A DNA stretch of 64,000 nucleotides from Rhizobium sp. ACO-34A (GTDB lineage: Bacteria; Pseudomonadota; Alphaproteobacteria; Rhizobiales; Rhizobiaceae): positions 4,189,501 to 4,253,500 of the forward strand of contig CP021371.1 of the NCBI GenBank assembly GCA_002600635.1, given 5' to 3'. Positions 55,101-63,794 of this stretch are shown one piece after another. Positions within the stretch are counted from its first letter, which is position 1, and every line of letters starts with the position of its first letter. The position numbers and the translations under genes were made by a program. The notes under the pieces are model-generated. The model searched no databases, had not been told where the DNA came from, and worked only from the letters and a program-made list of their open reading frames with translations.

Positions 55101-56102
55101 ATGCCAAGCCTGTCCCGATCGGAACTGATCAGAAAGCTGCAAGACAAAACTCACGAGTGCTTGAAAGAATTCATCAGACCTGATGAGCCACTCGCCATAC
55201 TTGACTTTCCCGATATCAAGAATTGCGGGGACTCAGCGATTTGGCTTGGCGAGATGGCATACCTGAAACATCGCTTTGGCAAACGTCCAGACTATGTTTC
55301 CACAATCGCCGATTTTTCCGCCGACGAATTGAAACAGTCCGCCCCCACCGGCCCCATTTTCATTCAAGGTGGCGGAACCTTTGGCGATATTTGGGGAGAG
55401 CATCAAGATTTTAGGGAGCGGGTGCTCGAACTGTTTCCCGATCGCCAAATCATCCAGTTCCCGCAGTCGATTCACTACAAGTCTGAGCAGCGCTTACTCG
55501 AAAGCGCCCGTGCTATCGGACGGCACAAGAACTTCGTATTGCTGGTTCGCGATGAGCAGTCCTTCCAGTTCGCAGAAAAGAACTTCGACTGCCAGATCGG
55601 TCTTTGCCCGGATATGGCGTTCTGCGTTGGCGAAGTAACGCCAGATGCTCCGCAGTTTCCGGTTCTGGCGATGCTTCGTCAGGATAAGGAACAGGTTGGC
55701 GTCGTGGACTTCTCCGCCCATCCAGACATTCCCAAAGAGGACTGGATCTCGGAGTCAAGACGCAGAGTCCGTATCGCCAAGGCACTCGGCGTTGCATCAG
55801 CTCTACTTCATTTCAAGCCATCCGAGTATGAACTACGCAAGCTGGATTCGGCCGCCCGCAATCGTTTCAACCGAGGAATCCGTCAAATTTCCCGTGGTCG
55901 CGCCATCGTCACAGATCGCCTGCATGTTCATATCTGCTCGATTCTCATCGGTCGCCCTCATGCCGTTCTCGACAACAACTATGGTAAGGTACGAGGCTTC
56001 ATGGATGCGTTTTCCGGCGAAAGCGATCTTTCCTACAAGGCGACATCCTTCGATGACGGCGTGGCCTGGGCGAAAGCACAGGCCGCCAACACGAAAACCT
56101 GA
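55101..56102 (+). CDS. Polysaccharide pyruvyl transferase family protein, first
   Basis: A 333-residue protein of the PS_pyruv_trans family: FPDIKNCGDSAIWLGE at the start, PIFIQGGGTFGDIWG, and the C-terminal GRAIVTDRLHVHICSILIGRPHAVLDNNYGK block with conserved histidine. It adds a pyruvate ketal from phosphoenolpyruvate to a sugar, giving the polymer acid groups. A second member lies at 56947. Confidence 0.87.
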   Translation: MPSLSRSELIRKLQDKTHECLKEFIRPDEPLAILDFPDIKNCGDSAIWLGEMAYLKHRFGKRPDYVSTIADFSADELKQSAPTGPIFIQGGGTFGDIWGEHQDFRERVLELFPDRQIIQFPQSIHYKSEQRLLESARAIGRHKNFVLLVRDEQSFQFAEKNFDCQIGLCPDMAFCVGEVTPDAPQFPVLAMLRQDKEQVGVVDFSAHPDIPKEDWISESRRRVRIAKALGVASALLHFKPSEYELRKLDSAARNRFNRGIRQISRGRAIVTDRLHVHICSILIGRPHAVLDNNYGKVRGFMDAFSGESDLSYKATSFDDGVAWAKAQAANTKT

Positions 56103-56122
56103 CCGGAACCGGAGAGCCAGCC

Positions 56123-56950
56123 ATGAGCCTTCTCACATTCATCATTCCCGTCAGGCATCAGAAAAATGCCCGCGACTGGGGTCTGCTCAAGAAGAATCTT
56201 GCCCAGACCGTGGCTTCGATCTCCAACCAGACCAATCCCGACTGGAGGGGCATCATCGTGGCCAACGAAGGTGCCGATCTGCCGGCGCTGCCGGACAAAT
56301 TTTCCGTGACCCGCGTCACCTTTCCACCGAACGACATTCACGAGCGGGGGAATGCAACCCAGGACGACTTTCTCGATGCCTTCCGCTTTGACAAGGGACG
56401 TCGCGTGTTGTCCGGCATGCTGGACGCGCGAGACAGCAAGTTTTTCATGATTGTCGATGACGACGATTTCGTCAGTTCCCGGATCGTTCAGTACGTTTCG
56501 GAGCACCCGAATGAAAACGGCTGGGCAATCAACAAGGGCTATATCTGGGACGACGGCGGCAAGCTGCTGCTCGGATACAACCATTTCAACCATCTTTGCG
56601 GGACATCGCTGATTATCAGCTCAAAGGCTTACGGAATACCGGAAAGCTTTGAGGCAGCGTCAGTAGACTGGATCAAGGACATGCTCGGGAGCCATGTGCG
56701 CATAGAGGGGATCCTGCAGAAGCAGGGCAAGCCTCTGAAAGTATTACCTTTCCGTGGCGCAGTCTATCGCGTGGCGCACAAAGGTTCCCACAGCAACGCG
56801 CCTAGCCTCCTGAAAAAGTATTTTCTTAGTTTTGGCGCCCTTAAAAGACCCTCCAGATTCCTCGACAACTTAAGCAAGCTTAGATTTGTGAATGAGTCTC
56901 AGAAAAGGGAATTTTTTGGCGAACGTCTAACCATCGGGGACAAACGATGA
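56123..56950 (+). CDS. Putative glycosyltransferase (GT-A fold)
   Basis: A 275-residue protein that starts like family 2 glycosyltransferases (LLTFIIPVRHQKNARDW) and has a DDDDF metal site (MIVDDDDFVSS, about residue 112). The rest diverges from standard GT2. Its last 50 codons are clearly A+T-richer than the cluster average. The stop overlaps the next gene by four bases. Confidence 0.75.
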   Translation: MSLLTFIIPVRHQKNARDWGLLKKNLAQTVASISNQTNPDWRGIIVANEGADLPALPDKFSVTRVTFPPNDIHERGNATQDDFLDAFRFDKGRRVLSGMLDARDSKFFMIVDDDDFVSSRIVQYVSEHPNENGWAINKGYIWDDGGKLLLGYNHFNHLCGTSLIISSKAYGIPESFEAASVDWIKDMLGSHVRIEGILQKQGKPLKVLPFRGAVYRVAHKGSHSNAPSLLKKYFLSFGALKRPSRFLDNLSKLRFVNESQKREFFGERLTIGDKR

Positions 56951-57825
56951 AACTTTTTTTCTACAGAAGTCATATCCCGAATTTTGGAGACGAGTTGAAT
57001 CCGTGGCTTCTCCCAAAAATATTTGAAGATTTCTTCGATGATGATCCGACAGAACTTTTTCTGGGTATCGGTTCCATACTTTACGACGACCACCCAAAGG
57101 ATCCAACAAAAATTGTCTTTGGGTCGGGTTACGGAGGCTATACGTCTAAACCCACTCTGGACCTAACCTGGAAGGTTTACGGCGTGAGAGGACCTCGCAC
57201 AGCCGAGGCCCTCGGCCTAGAGAAGGATGCAGGAATCGGCGACGCCGCGATACTCATCAACCGATACCGTATCCCGAATCGGAAAATTACACACAAATTT
57301 GGCTTCATACCGCATTGGGAAAGCTTGGCACGCGGGCGCTGGCCCGAAGTATGCCGCATTGCAAATATACACTTTCTTGATCCCAGCGCACCGGTTGAGC
57401 AGGTTCTTGAAGAGATCCAAGAATGTGAGATAGTGATAGCCGAAGCTATGCACGGCGCAATTGTTGCGGATGCTCTCAGAGTTCCGTGGATTCCGGTGCT
57501 GCCGATCGACAGCAATCATCATTTCAAATGGCACGACTGGGCGGAAGCCCTCGATGTGCAGTTCGAGCCGCAAAAACTCAAGCCATCGACAAGTGCCGAG
57601 ATTTGGACAAAGGTTACAGGTAAGAAGGGCGGGACTGCAGGGAAAATGCTGCACCGGCTGGACAAAAACCTCAAGCCTCTGAGTAATTATCTGATCGATC
57701 TGGCATGCCACTCGCTAGTGAACGCCGCCAAGACCGAACCCTATCTGAGCACCGACAAGAGCATGGATAGGGCAGTTGATCGACTAAGCGAAGCCGCACG
57801 GAAAATCTTGAGCGATTTCAAGTAA
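56947..57825 (+). CDS. Polysaccharide pyruvyl transferase, ExoV-like
   Basis: A 292-residue protein starting MKLFFYRSHIPNFGDELNPWL, close to the opening of rhizobial ExoV, and with WKVYGVRGPRTAEALGLE and IVIAEAMHGAIVADALRVPWIPV. ExoV adds the terminal pyruvate ketal of succinoglycan. The first ~500 bases are A+T-rich compared with flanking genes, a sign of separate origin. Confidence 0.88.
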   Translation: MKLFFYRSHIPNFGDELNPWLLPKIFEDFFDDDPTELFLGIGSILYDDHPKDPTKIVFGSGYGGYTSKPTLDLTWKVYGVRGPRTAEALGLEKDAGIGDAAILINRYRIPNRKITHKFGFIPHWESLARGRWPEVCRIANIHFLDPSAPVEQVLEEIQECEIVIAEAMHGAIVADALRVPWIPVLPIDSNHHFKWHDWAEALDVQFEPQKLKPSTSAEIWTKVTGKKGGTAGKMLHRLDKNLKPLSNYLIDLACHSLVNAAKTEPYLSTDKSMDRAVDRLSEAARKILSDFK

Positions 57826-57925
57826 GCCGATCCGCTGAACGATCGATTTTTCGTCCAGCGGATCAAAATAAAATCATGTCACTGGCGATGTGATGTGAGA
57901 TGGCCAATAAGGAGATGTTCCACGT

Positions 57926-59122
57926 ATGCTTTTCCGTTTGGCGCTAACATTCTTTGTCGTCTTTATCGGGATCAATGTTGCCAATCTCATAAGCATCGAT
58001 TCCAATTCCGTCGAGAAAATGCTTCTCTTCGGGCTAGGCGTGCTGTTCCTGCTGACACGCAAGATTCGCTGGGACATCCTCGTGTTGATTGTGCTCATGC
58101 TGTTGGCAACGCTCATCTCCGCCTTGCTATCTTCCTATTATGGCCTGAGCTTCAATCGCTATATTCGCTCGGCCTTCAGTCTCAGCGCGACATTCCTGTT
58201 GCTGGCGGGGGTGCCGACCGAAAAGGATCGCGACACGATCGTGCGCCTTCTCGCGGCACTACCGGTGATAATGATCGTCGTCGGCAGCTTGTACCAGGTG
58301 GCGGGCATCAGGCCGCTTTTCTATGTCGACTTTCTGGGTGCGTCCCGGTTGCAGGGCACAAGCATTCCCGCGGGGCTGGGCACGGCCGGTTACCTGGGAG
58401 CAGTTGCGGCCATGCTCGGAGCGGCTTTCCTGAACAAGAAGGTCTATCTTCCGCTGGCTTTTGTGAACCTGATCATTCTCGTTCTCTCCGCCGCCCGCAT
58501 GCCGCTTGCTCTGGCGGTCGCCATTTGCGGATATGTCTACTTCATCATGGTGAACCGCAGCTTCCTCATGCGTGCTGCATCGCTGGGAGCGGTCATACCG
58601 GCCGCTGCCGGCTTCGTGCTTTTGTTCGGCGAATCCATTCTAACGCGTTTCGGAAGTGAATCGCTCAGCGGCCGCGACCTGATATGGGAAGCGCTGCGCC
58701 GCGTGGTCGACGATTATCCCTATTTCGGCATAGGGCTCGGCCACCAGATTCTCGTGATTCCCGGCGATGTCGCGTTCCTCGCAAAGACCATGGCGGCACA
58801 CAACGAGTATCTTCGCCTGACGGTGGAGACGGGCTATGTCGGCGCAACCGCCGTCTTCGCGCTTCTTGCAACCATATGTCTGGCAATCTGGCTACGACCG
58901 ACCACCGGGCGAAACTTCGCCTTTCTTCTGATGTGCGCGAGTTTCTTCGTCTATTGCAGCACCGATAATGCCATCAGTTCAACAACCACTCCGCTGATGC
59001 TTGTACTTGCTTCCTTTGCCTTCTCCTATCACAGGCAGCCGATTGCCTATCGAAGACAGCCCCCCAGACCCCTGCAGACTGCTCCCGTACTTGCGTCCGC
59101 AGCAGAAGCCGGGTCGCGGTAG
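57926..59122 (+). CDS. O-antigen ligase/polymerase family membrane protein (Wzy/ExoQ-like)
   Basis: A 398-residue protein with about ten helices and a larger periplasmic loop ending GLGHQILVIP...AHNEYLRLTVETGYVG, the Wzy_C motif of polymerases and ligases. With the flippase it makes a Wzx/Wzy-type export route; no Wza/Wzc genes are in the window. Confidence 0.87.
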   Translation: MLFRLALTFFVVFIGINVANLISIDSNSVEKMLLFGLGVLFLLTRKIRWDILVLIVLMLLATLISALLSSYYGLSFNRYIRSAFSLSATFLLLAGVPTEKDRDTIVRLLAALPVIMIVVGSLYQVAGIRPLFYVDFLGASRLQGTSIPAGLGTAGYLGAVAAMLGAAFLNKKVYLPLAFVNLIILVLSAARMPLALAVAICGYVYFIMVNRSFLMRAASLGAVIPAAAGFVLLFGESILTRFGSESLSGRDLIWEALRRVVDDYPYFGIGLGHQILVIPGDVAFLAKTMAAHNEYLRLTVETGYVGATAVFALLATICLAIWLRPTTGRNFAFLLMCASFFVYCSTDNAISSTTTPLMLVLASFAFSYHRQPIAYRRQPPRPLQTAPVLASAAEAGSR

Positions 59123-59164
59123 GAAACGGGTAACGGCCACCCGAAAGTAACATCGGAGGATCGC

Positions 59165-59833
59165 TTGATCGGAAACCGAGTGTCCTTAGGCATCTGTGCC
59201 ATGCTGCTCCTGCAACAACCATCCATCGGCAGAGCTGAGGAACCATCGTCCTTGAAGATCGTCGCGCTTGGAACTTCTCTCACGTCCCGCGGCGGCTGGC
59301 CGGAGATGCTGGAGAAAGGCCTTTCCGCCTGCCTGCAAGAGCCGGTGGCCGTCAGGACCGTGGCGCAGGCCGGCTCCACCACCGATTGGGCACTCGGCCA
59401 GATCGACCGTGTGACCGGGGAGAAACCGGATATCGTTCTGGTGGAATTCTATGCCAACGATGCGGCCGTCAATCGCTGGATGAGCGTCTCAGCCAGCCGC
59501 TCCAATATCGCGGCAATTCTTGACGGGTTGCATGCAGGCACGCCGCAGGCACGGATCGTCGTCATGGCGATGAACCCGATTTCCGGCCTGCGCGGCTGGA
59601 TAAGGCCGTTCCTGTCCTCCTACATAGACGCGCATCGCGAGGAAGCCGAAAATCGCGGCATGGGTTTCGTGGATTTCGGGCCTGCCTGGAACGCCCTTTC
59701 AGACACCGACCGCGACAAGGCAATCCCCGACGGGCTGCATCCACGACCTGAAAAGGCGGGGGAGATCATGACACCGATCCTGGTCCGCTATCTTGCGGGA
59801 AGTGACTGTAAACCGGGGAAGACCACGCCCTGA
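59165..59833 (+). CDS. Secreted SGNH/GDSL hydrolase
   Basis: A 222-residue protein with a signal peptide (about 1-24, ending GRA). SGNH blocks: ALGTSLTSRGGW (nucleophile Ser), FYANDAAVN (Asn) and DGLHPRPEKAGE (Asp-x-x-His). TTG 59165 was taken as start because CGGAGG lies five bases before it and gives a complete signal peptide; no ATG fits as well. It probably removes or adds acyl groups on the exported polysaccharide. Confidence 0.85.
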   Translation: MIGNRVSLGICAMLLLQQPSIGRAEEPSSLKIVALGTSLTSRGGWPEMLEKGLSACLQEPVAVRTVAQAGSTTDWALGQIDRVTGEKPDIVLVEFYANDAAVNRWMSVSASRSNIAAILDGLHAGTPQARIVVMAMNPISGLRGWIRPFLSSYIDAHREEAENRGMGFVDFGPAWNALSDTDRDKAIPDGLHPRPEKAGEIMTPILVRYLAGSDCKPGKTTP

Positions 59834-59881
59834 GCATTCACTGCCGATAGCAGTCAAAACAAGAGATTAGAGGAGAAACCG

Positions 59882-61726
59882 ATGCGAAACCGGCGGTCAG
59901 AAATGGGCTTCGCGTCCCCCTCATCAAGGAGTGCGTTAGGCTTTCAGGCAGTTCTTCAGAAAGGGAATTGCCATGAACCAAAATCCTCGCTGTTGCCCAC
60001 CCGCCGCGCCGTCCTCAGCGGAGGTGCGGCCATGATCGGTATCGGACTTGCATTGTCTGGGCAGGCCCTTGCGGGCGGCCGACCATTCATTCGCCTCTCG
60101 GGACAGGTGATCGATGACGATAGCGCCGCAGGCTCTCTGGTCGGCGTGATCTCCGTGGAAAACACCCCATCCGCTTCATGGAGCATCACTCTCGAAGATA
60201 ACGCGGATGGTATGTTTGCCCTTTCCGGCAACAATCTCGTAACGGGCATCAACCCGCTGAACCACGGCACCGCCCCCTCGCCGAAGATCATCCTGACGGC
60301 CACCGATGGTGAGCGCAGCATAAGCCAGCCGTTTTCCATCAACGTCCGCCGCCCTCTTCCGACGCTCCCCCTTGCGGCGGGTGCGAAGGTGGTGGGCCTC
60401 GGCCATTCCTTCATACAGCGTGGCGGTTGGGCCATCGTTGCAAGCGGGTCCCCTAAAGATCTGGCGGCCAGCATCGTGCGTGGCGTTCTGCCCTGGGTCA
60501 GGTTGCGCGACAATCGCTTCAACCTCGATGTCTGGCATGATCTGAATAACAATCTGGGCAACGACAACTATATCAACGGCGCCTTCCAGGGGCGTGGCGG
60601 CGACCACATCGTGGCGGAAGGAAGCGCCCCCGGGACGATCGCACGAACTGCGAATGTCGCCTCGATGCTGCCGGGCATCGTCTATCTCGACATCGGCACC
60701 AACGACATTTCGAGTGGCGCGGGCGTAACCTCTCCCGACAAGATCATCGAACGCCTCGACAGGCAACTGACTCTGCTGCGCAACGAAGGCATCTGGACAG
60801 TCATCCAGACCATCACCGACCGGGGAGCCTGGGCCGAAGGGTCGCAAAAGGCGTCGATTGTCGCCGGGGTCAACGAGTGGATCGTCGCACAGGCGACCCG
60901 CGAGGGAGTGCGGGTCTGCGATCTCACCGGCTCGGGTTTCAACCATCCCGGGTTCGACCAGACGCTGTTTGGCGGCGATGTCCTCCATCCGAACCCGAAG
61001 GGGGCAGAACGGATGTCGGGAATTCTCCTGCCGGTTCTGCAATCCATGGTAAGCGCCGGCGAACACATGGACATCTCGGATTCGGCCGTTCTCTCCGCTT
61101 CGAACCTGTGGAGTGACGCGGCCTTTGCATCAACAAGCACAGCAGGCGGAACCGGTGCCTCGGGCACACGCGTCAGCACGCTCTCGATCGCTCGGGCCAG
61201 CGGCAACAGTACTGCGATATGCTCGGTCGAAACCGCAGAAAGCCACAAGACGCAGGTGGTGACCATCACGCCGAGCGGCACACTGACCGGCAACAGGTAC
61301 GAGGAATGGCGGGTCTCCAAGACCGCCGCATTGACGCTCTCGACGGCCGGTATCGTGCCGGGTGTCGATTGGCTCGAATCAGGTATCCATGTGGAACTCA
61401 ACCCGTGGGACGGCTGGTTGTCAGTCTACTGGCAGATGGAATTCTACAATGGTTCCAACGCGCAAGCCTTCATTGTCCGGGGCGGTCTGCAGAACGCGGA
61501 CTACACGACGCAGGATCTGCCGCTTGCGGCCGATGGCTTTTCCGGCTGGCTCAAGATCCCGCCTTTCCTGGTGCCGGCCGGAATTGATGCGACGACGCTG
61601 CGCATTGCGACCCGCCCGCTTGTCATCAACATCAACCGGCAGGTTTCGGGCCAAGGTATCATCAGGATCTCGAAGCCGTTTCTGCGCAAATGCGCGGACC
61701 CGAGACCAGCGTGGAACGTGGTATAG
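59882..61726 (+). CDS. Large Tat-exported SGNH hydrolase-like protein
   Basis: A 614-residue protein. A Tat signal TRRAVLSGGAAMIGIGLALSG lies about residues 40-60, so ATG 59882 may be too early, although GAGGAG precedes it; no better start is obvious. Then come a cadherin-like beta domain (about 70-155), an SGNH hydrolase domain (GLGHSFIQRGGW, DIGTNDISSG, GGDVLHPNPKG, about 165-405) and a C-terminal beta-rich, perhaps carbohydrate-binding region (about 420-600). Together with the smaller SGNH protein before it, it likely edits acyl groups on the polymer at the cell surface. Confidence 0.75.
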   Translation: MRNRRSEMGFASPSSRSALGFQAVLQKGNCHEPKSSLLPTRRAVLSGGAAMIGIGLALSGQALAGGRPFIRLSGQVIDDDSAAGSLVGVISVENTPSASWSITLEDNADGMFALSGNNLVTGINPLNHGTAPSPKIILTATDGERSISQPFSINVRRPLPTLPLAAGAKVVGLGHSFIQRGGWAIVASGSPKDLAASIVRGVLPWVRLRDNRFNLDVWHDLNNNLGNDNYINGAFQGRGGDHIVAEGSAPGTIARTANVASMLPGIVYLDIGTNDISSGAGVTSPDKIIERLDRQLTLLRNEGIWTVIQTITDRGAWAEGSQKASIVAGVNEWIVAQATREGVRVCDLTGSGFNHPGFDQTLFGGDVLHPNPKGAERMSGILLPVLQSMVSAGEHMDISDSAVLSASNLWSDAAFASTSTAGGTGASGTRVSTLSIARASGNSTAICSVETAESHKTQVVTITPSGTLTGNRYEEWRVSKTAALTLSTAGIVPGVDWLESGIHVELNPWDGWLSVYWQMEFYNGSNAQAFIVRGGLQNADYTTQDLPLAADGFSGWLKIPPFLVPAGIDATTLRIATRPLVININRQVSGQGIIRISKPFLRKCADPRPAWNVV

Positions 61727-61810
61727 CAAGCCAACACGTCGCCCTGCAGGATCGGAACGCGGGCAGCTCTCCGGCTGGTCCGGAACTGCCTGCAATCCGT
61801 CACAGGCCCG

Positions 61811-62751
61811 TCAGCCACTTTCTGAAAGGAGCCAGCGGGCGCTGTCGGCATCCGTAACGACGACCGTCGCCAGTCCAGCCTTGAGCGTCGCACCGAGGAT
61901 CGCATGCTTGTGCGGTCCGCCCGAAGCGATGATCCGGGTCGGGATGCCGCGATAGGCATCTAGATCGGGCGAGATGACCTGCAGGTTCAGCGGGTGGTCG
62001 ACAGGTCGCCCGTCCCTGTCGAGATAACGCCCGAGCAGGTCCCCCACCGCGCCGGCAGCGACGAGTTCGCCGATATCGACATGCTGCGGCAGACCATAGC
62101 GGACCTGCAGGGACTGACCGGTGACATCCCCGACACTCAGGAAGGAAAGCTCGACGCTCGATCCATCCCGAAGAAATTCCCGGAACACGAGCTGCGCCAT
62201 GATCACGTCATGAGCCTCCTCGCTGCCGGCGTAGATCGGCGCCGCGAAATAATGGCACTTCGCATTCAGCACCTTGGCCAGGCTTCTCACGATTTCGAAG
62301 GTGTTGATCTCCGATCCACGGGTCAGGCCGCCCATCAGCGAACGGATCCGCATTCCGGGCTCGCTCGTACCCGACATCTGCTGGACGGTCTCATGCAGTG
62401 TCGCCCCCAGCCGACACCGATCGAGGCAGGCTTGCGCACCTGAATGAAACGATCGAGAAATGCCGCCGATGCCCTGCCTATGACCGCATGCATATGAGAA
62501 AGATCTTCGGGCGTCGGGGCCACGACCGCGTCCTGCAGTCCGTAGCGCGCGCATAGGCGCGCTTCCAGCTCGACATTTTCCGCCAATGGCGAGCTGAAGC
62601 TGACACGAACCACGCCCTTCTCCAGAGCCGCTGCCAACAGCTCGTTGACCCGTCGGCGCGTCAGATTCATGCGCTCGCCAATCTGCGCCTGGGTCAGCCC
62701 CTCCACATGGTAGAGCCACGAGGCCCGCACCATCAGTTCCTGATTTTCCAA
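61811..62751 (-). pseudogene. SorC/DeoR-type sugar-responsive regulator, frameshifted
   Basis: Read on the minus strand, the first frame gives a helix-turn-helix (GLTQAQIGERMNLTRRRVNELL) and the start of a SorC sugar-binding domain to IGVGWG, then goes astray and ends at 62335. The second frame carries the rest (ATLHETVQQMSGTSEPGMR to the stop at 61811). Adding one G to the five-base run (C5 at 62404-62408 on the + strand) restores a 313-residue protein of normal length. The start is TTG 62751 or ATG 62733. It is divergent from a HAD phosphatase and a transporter gene that it presumably controlled. Confidence 0.85.
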
Positions 62752-62940
62752 AACAACCCCCGATCAAATGTCACACTGACGTAACATATGTAACCTAGAG
62801 ACGCCGCATAGACGATCGCGGGTCCGAGCGCAATGTCACGGAAACTCCCCCGATCGGCAACCACATAGCGGCGGCAAGGCAGATTTTACCGATCTTGCGT
62901 CTACACCCCGGCAGAGCCGGACAGGACGGACATTGAAATA

Positions 62941-63660
62941 GTGACAGTAGATCTCATCATCTTCGATTGCGACGGCGTATTGATCGACAGCGAACCGCTT
63001 GCGAGCCGGGTGTTCTGGCAGGCCCTGAACAACGCCGGCGCGGACATTTCCCATACTGAAGTCCATCGGCGTTTCACTGGCTACTCCGAGACGGACGCGA
63101 AACGCATCTGTGCCGAGGAACTCGGCATTGAGGATGTCGAAAGCGTCTTTGCCGAAGCCTCCGCCAATCTCTACCCCGAATTCGCCCGCGCGCTGACCCC
63201 GATGCCCGGCATCGTTTCGGTCGTACGCACCCTTCACCAGCCGAAATGCGTCGCCTCCAACAGCACGGTGGAGCGACTGAAGCACAGCCTTGGCCTGTTC
63301 GATCTCTGGAACGAGTTTTCGCCAAACGTCTTCAGCGCCGAGATGGTCGACAAGCCGAAGCCCGCACCGGATCTATTCCTTCTCTGCGCAGAGCGGTTCG
63401 GCATCGAACCTGCGCGTTGCCTCGTCATCGATGACAGCGCCCATGGCATTGCGGGCGCGGTCGCCGCCGGCATGAGGGCGATCGGCTTCATCGACCCCGC
63501 CGATCCGCGCGAGGGACGTCACGAAGTGCTCGCTGGCGCTGGAGCAATCTGCGTCGTCACCGGCGCCGATGAACTTTCAAAAGCTTTCGACACGGTCCTG
63601 TCCACGCCAGCGCGTCATTCCCTTGGACGCGATGTCGCGGATCTCCCCGTGGACGCCTGA
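62941..63660 (+). CDS. HAD family hydrolase, sugar-phosphate phosphatase type
   Basis: A 239-residue HAD subfamily IA enzyme: DCDGVLIDSE (nucleophile Asp9, Asp11), ASNSTVERL (Thr/Ser motif II), KPKPAPDLFL (Lys) and VIDDSAHGI (motif IV). The order resembles beta-phosphoglucomutase/6-phosphogluconate phosphatase types. GTG 62941 is the first possible start and matches the homology; the ribosome site is weak. Confidence 0.88.
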   Translation: MTVDLIIFDCDGVLIDSEPLASRVFWQALNNAGADISHTEVHRRFTGYSETDAKRICAEELGIEDVESVFAEASANLYPEFARALTPMPGIVSVVRTLHQPKCVASNSTVERLKHSLGLFDLWNEFSPNVFSAEMVDKPKPAPDLFLLCAERFGIEPARCLVIDDSAHGIAGAVAAGMRAIGFIDPADPREGRHEVLAGAGAICVVTGADELSKAFDTVLSTPARHSLGRDVADLPVDA

Positions 63661-63794
63661 TCGCTACGCGTCGCGGCCTCCGCGGCGGCAATATCACCAG
63701 AAATTCATGGGTTCATTAACAGACGGACATCCGGAAGGCGCAAGGATATCGCCTCCGTCTTCCATGCCGTCCTCTTGCGAAAAGGAGTATTCCG

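Noticed and set aside
62764..62795. ACATATGT-centred palindrome upstream of the SorC-type gene as an operator
   Set aside because: Only the 8-base core and two outer bases are symmetric (GTAACATATGTAAC is not a full palindrome), which is too little to call without comparison to relatives.
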